A DNA stretch of 64,000 bases from Castellaniella sp049650445. Its GTDB lineage: Bacteria; Pseudomonadota; Gammaproteobacteria; Burkholderiales; Burkholderiaceae_B. Below the pieces are notes generated by a model. The model was not told the DNA's origin and made no database searches. It saw nothing but the letters and a program-made list of their open reading frames with translations. Numbering within the stretch: position 1 is the first letter of the stretch; each line of letters opens with the position of its first letter. Of the stretch, positions 62,109-64,000 are shown piece after piece. The stretch covers positions 136,113-200,112 of the forward strand of contig NZ_JBASAD010000017.1 of NCBI RefSeq assembly GCF_049650445.1, written 5' to 3'. A program made the translations under genes and the position numbers.

Positions 62109-63458
62109 ATGACGAGCGGGAACGAACTACTTGATCTTCTGCATGCCCAGGCACGAACAGAGCAGCCCTGGCAGAGCACCGGCGAACTGGCCGCCAGGCT
62201 CACCACCATCAGCCGGGCCACGGTCAAGCGGCAACTCGATGCGCTGCTCAAGGCGGGCAAGCTGCTGCGCGAGGGCCGAGGCCGCGCGACGCGCTACAGG
62301 ATTGCCGACGCACCGCCCGCCGTCCCCACCGCCGTTGACAGCCCGCCCCCCAGTGCAGGGATGGCCTGGTCCGCATCCGGGCAGGCGTTGCTGGCGCAGC
62401 TCCAGCGGCCGCTGGCCGCGCGCCAGCCGGTCGGCTACCAGCGTGCCTTCGTGGACGACTACGTCCCGAATGCAAGTTTCCTGCTGCCCGAAAACCTGGC
62501 TCAGGCCCTGGCTGGCGAGGGGCGCATGCGGGGCCAGCAGCCCGCCGGCACCTATGCGCGCAACGTGCTGGGGCCTTTGCTCATCGACCTGTCCTGGTCT
62601 TCCTCTCGCCTGGAGGGCAACCGCTATTCCCTGCTCGCCACGGAAGAGCTGTTCAAGCGTGGGACGGCCGCCAGCGACCTGGACGCGGTGATGCTGCTCA
62701 ACCACAAGGCCGCCATCGAGTTCATGGTCGATGCCGTGCCCAACTACGGCCTGACCTCCTCCGTGATCCGCAACCTGCACGCCATTCTGATGCAGGACCT
62801 GCTGGCCGATGCCGAAGGGCTTGGCAACATCCGCCGCAAGGTGGTCAACATCCGTGATACCACCTACGTTCCGGCGCAGGCACCGCTGCTGCTGGAGGAA
62901 ATGTTCGAGCACGTCGTGGACAAGGCGCGCCAGATCAAGAACCCGGTGGAAGCGGCATTCTTCCTGTGGGTGAGCCTGGCCTACCTGCAACCGTTCGAGG
63001 ACGGGAACAAGCGCACCAGCCGCCTGTCGGCCAACATTCCACTGATGCTCTACAACTGTGCGCCGTTGTCCTTCATGGACGTGGAGGCCCAGGATTATGC
63101 CGACGCGATGATGGGCGTGTACGAGCAGCGCGACGTGACGCTGGCGGTGGAGCTGTTCGAGTGGGCCTATCGCCGCTCGATCCGCAAGTACGCCGTCCAG
63201 CTCGAAGCGACGGGCGTGCCCGACCCAACGCGGCTGCGGTTCCGGGAGGCGCTGAATGAAGCCATCGGCCAGGTGGTTCGCGATGGGCAGACAGTTGGCC
63301 AGGCGGTGGCCGCGCTGGCCCTGTCCGAGGAAGATACGCGGGTTTTTCAGCCCATGCTCGCGCAGGAGCTGCGTGTGCTGGAACTTCACAACTGCGCCCG
63401 CTACCGGCTGACCATGGGGCAAGTCCGGCAATGGATCGAAGCGGGGCGGCCCCAGTAG
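62109..63458 (+). CDS. Fic-domain protein with N-terminal winged helix; catalytic His replaced
   Basis: 449-residue protein (456 if it starts at 62088). An N-terminal winged helix (TGELAARLTTISRATVKRQL, wing GRGRATRYRI) is followed by a Fic domain. The inhibitory-helix motif SSSRLEGN fits the [S/T]xxxE[G/N] pattern near residue 165. The active-site loop reads LQPFEDGNKRTSRL near residue 294: the phosphate-binding part is canonical but the catalytic His is Gln. A C-terminal helical domain follows. AMPylation by the standard mechanism is therefore doubtful. ATG 62109 is chosen because 62088 lies within the operator array. Flanked by IS remnants on both sides. Confidence 0.88.
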   Translation: MTSGNELLDLLHAQARTEQPWQSTGELAARLTTISRATVKRQLDALLKAGKLLREGRGRATRYRIADAPPAVPTAVDSPPPSAGMAWSASGQALLAQLQRPLAARQPVGYQRAFVDDYVPNASFLLPENLAQALAGEGRMRGQQPAGTYARNVLGPLLIDLSWSSSRLEGNRYSLLATEELFKRGTAASDLDAVMLLNHKAAIEFMVDAVPNYGLTSSVIRNLHAILMQDLLADAEGLGNIRRKVVNIRDTTYVPAQAPLLLEEMFEHVVDKARQIKNPVEAAFFLWVSLAYLQPFEDGNKRTSRLSANIPLMLYNCAPLSFMDVEAQDYADAMMGVYEQRDVTLAVELFEWAYRRSIRKYAVQLEATGVPDPTRLRFREALNEAIGQVVRDGQTVGQAVAALALSEEDTRVFQPMLAQELRVLELHNCARYRLTMGQVRQWIEAGRPQ

Positions 63459-63526
63459 CCGCCATCCCTGGCGGTCAGATGGCGCGCCAAAACTGCCCAC
63501 CAACACATCGACGAAAGGTACAGCGT

Positions 63527-63873
63527 GCGAGTTGCGGCATTACGTGTCAGTTCCCGTGAAACTGTTGACGGACTTCGTCCAAGACGGCGAGCGATCTCGC
63601 GCACGCCGACGCCTTGGACCGACAGCAATGCTATCTCTTCTCGCTCACCGAACGACAAGTATCTACAGATATAGGGGTCGACATGAAAAGTGGCATGCCG
63701 CCACGATAGCGGAACCAGCGCGAGCCTACTGCCTGTGACACCCCAACCGCTTCGGCGGCCCTCTCGCTTGTGATCCCAGTCGCGATCTGCTCCCAGAACC
63801 TACGTTCGATCTCACACCGAAGCGACGGCGCACCTGGCGAGCGCATCGGCCCTCGCCCCGTCAACTTCTGCAT
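63527..63873 (-). pseudogene. Frameshifted and truncated IS30-family transposase
   Basis: On the minus strand from ATG 63873 the frame reads like the N-terminus of IS30-family transposases (CEIERRFWEQIATGITSERA, VSQAVGSRWFRYRGGMPLF). One missing base near 63667 (TCTGTAGATAC where TCTGGTAGATAC is expected) moves the rest into another frame: YLSFGEREEIALLSVQGVGV and the helix-turn-helix ARRLGRSPSTVSRELTRNAA. Similarity ends after NAATR at about 63527. The catalytic DDE part is missing, so the copy is dead. Confidence 0.8.
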
Positions 63874-63901
63874 CCGTAAGCTTCCCCGTATGGTAGACAA
63901 T

Positions 63902-64000
63902 TGAAGTTAGAATTTTGGGGCCTCCTGGACTATGGAGACCTCCGATGAGGAAAAGCAGATTCACCGAAAGTCAGATTTTTGCGGTGCTCAAGCAGGGCGA
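63902..64000 (+). mobile_element. Left end of an IS3-family element (continues beyond the window)
   Basis: TGAAGTTAGAATTTTGGGGC begins about 40 bp before an ORF and may be the left terminal repeat, as IS3 ends start with TG. The ORF that follows is typical IS3 OrfA. Confidence 0.5.
63945..64000 (+). CDS. IS3-family transposase OrfA, 5' fragment at window edge
   Basis: The last 56 bases encode MRKSRFTESQIFAVLKQG, the characteristic opening of IS3-family (IS2/IS407-like) OrfA proteins, whose helix-turn-helix binds the element's ends. The rest lies outside the window, so completeness is unknown. Confidence 0.75.
   Translation, partial: MRKSRFTESQIFAVLKQG

Overview
The window is a high-G+C chromosomal segment of a betaproteobacterium, most likely Burkholderiales and Alcaligenaceae-like. 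This rests on gene content and protein character: prfB-lysS pairing, a solitary second-type infA, recJ next to a COG4255-like gene and lolCD, large single-chain PurL, and bkd genes. The genus cannot be fixed from sequence alone. No rRNA, tRNA or CRISPR array was recognised.

From 1 to about 46.2 kb the sequence is dense, ordered core genome. In order: the 3' half of uvrB; a low-molecular-weight tyrosine phosphatase; a short isc operon (iscR-iscS-iscU-like-iscA) behind two tandem IscR-type operators; lysS and prfB, the latter with its programmed frameshift; a TDT-family exporter; a chemoreceptor; a dctPQM TRAP transporter; a hemerythrin-like gene; a sulfonate/nitrate-type ABC transporter with two binding proteins; infA; two EamA exporters; recJ and a conserved neighbour; lolC-lolD; tatD; comEC; a complete branched-chain 2-oxoacid dehydrogenase operon; an alpha/beta hydrolase; a PHP phosphatase; greB; purL; guaB; an M20 amidohydrolase; a YbfB-type MFS exporter; and guaA.

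Directly after guaA the character changes. From about 46.2 to 51.5 kb base composition is visibly less G+C rich and the genes look accessory. There is a possible four-gene minus-strand operon (ACT-domain protein, small basic ORF, PhoD-like phosphatase, two-TM protein), an ArsR-SRPBCC-VOC cassette, an ACT-domain remnant and a deleted GGDEF gene. Core-like genes return from 51.5 to 58.2 kb: a GNAT acetyltransferase, dbpA, a thioesterase, a LOG protein, an LpxL-like acyltransferase, and a divergent epoxide-hydrolase-like/CGNR-regulator pair. A transmembrane HD-GYP protein overlapping a periplasmic molybdopterin-domain-like protein follows.

The last 2.2 kb is mobile-element debris. An IS66-like transposase remnant, a frameshifted IS30 remnant and the start of an IS3 element bracket a Fic-domain gene. 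That gene has an array of eight TGAGCC/GGCTCA motifs in front of it.

The most notable observations are: (1) an IscU homologue that has lost two of the three cluster-ligand cysteines, the key Asp and the HscA-recognition motif, in an operon that also lacks hscB, hscA and fdx; (2) the Fic gene with a conserved inhibitory motif but Gln in place of the catalytic His, behind a dense operator array; (3) the paired TAACCT/AGGTTA operators between the CGNR regulator and the hydrolase; and (4) the ACT/PhoD/two-TM gene cluster in the guaA-adjacent accessory region.
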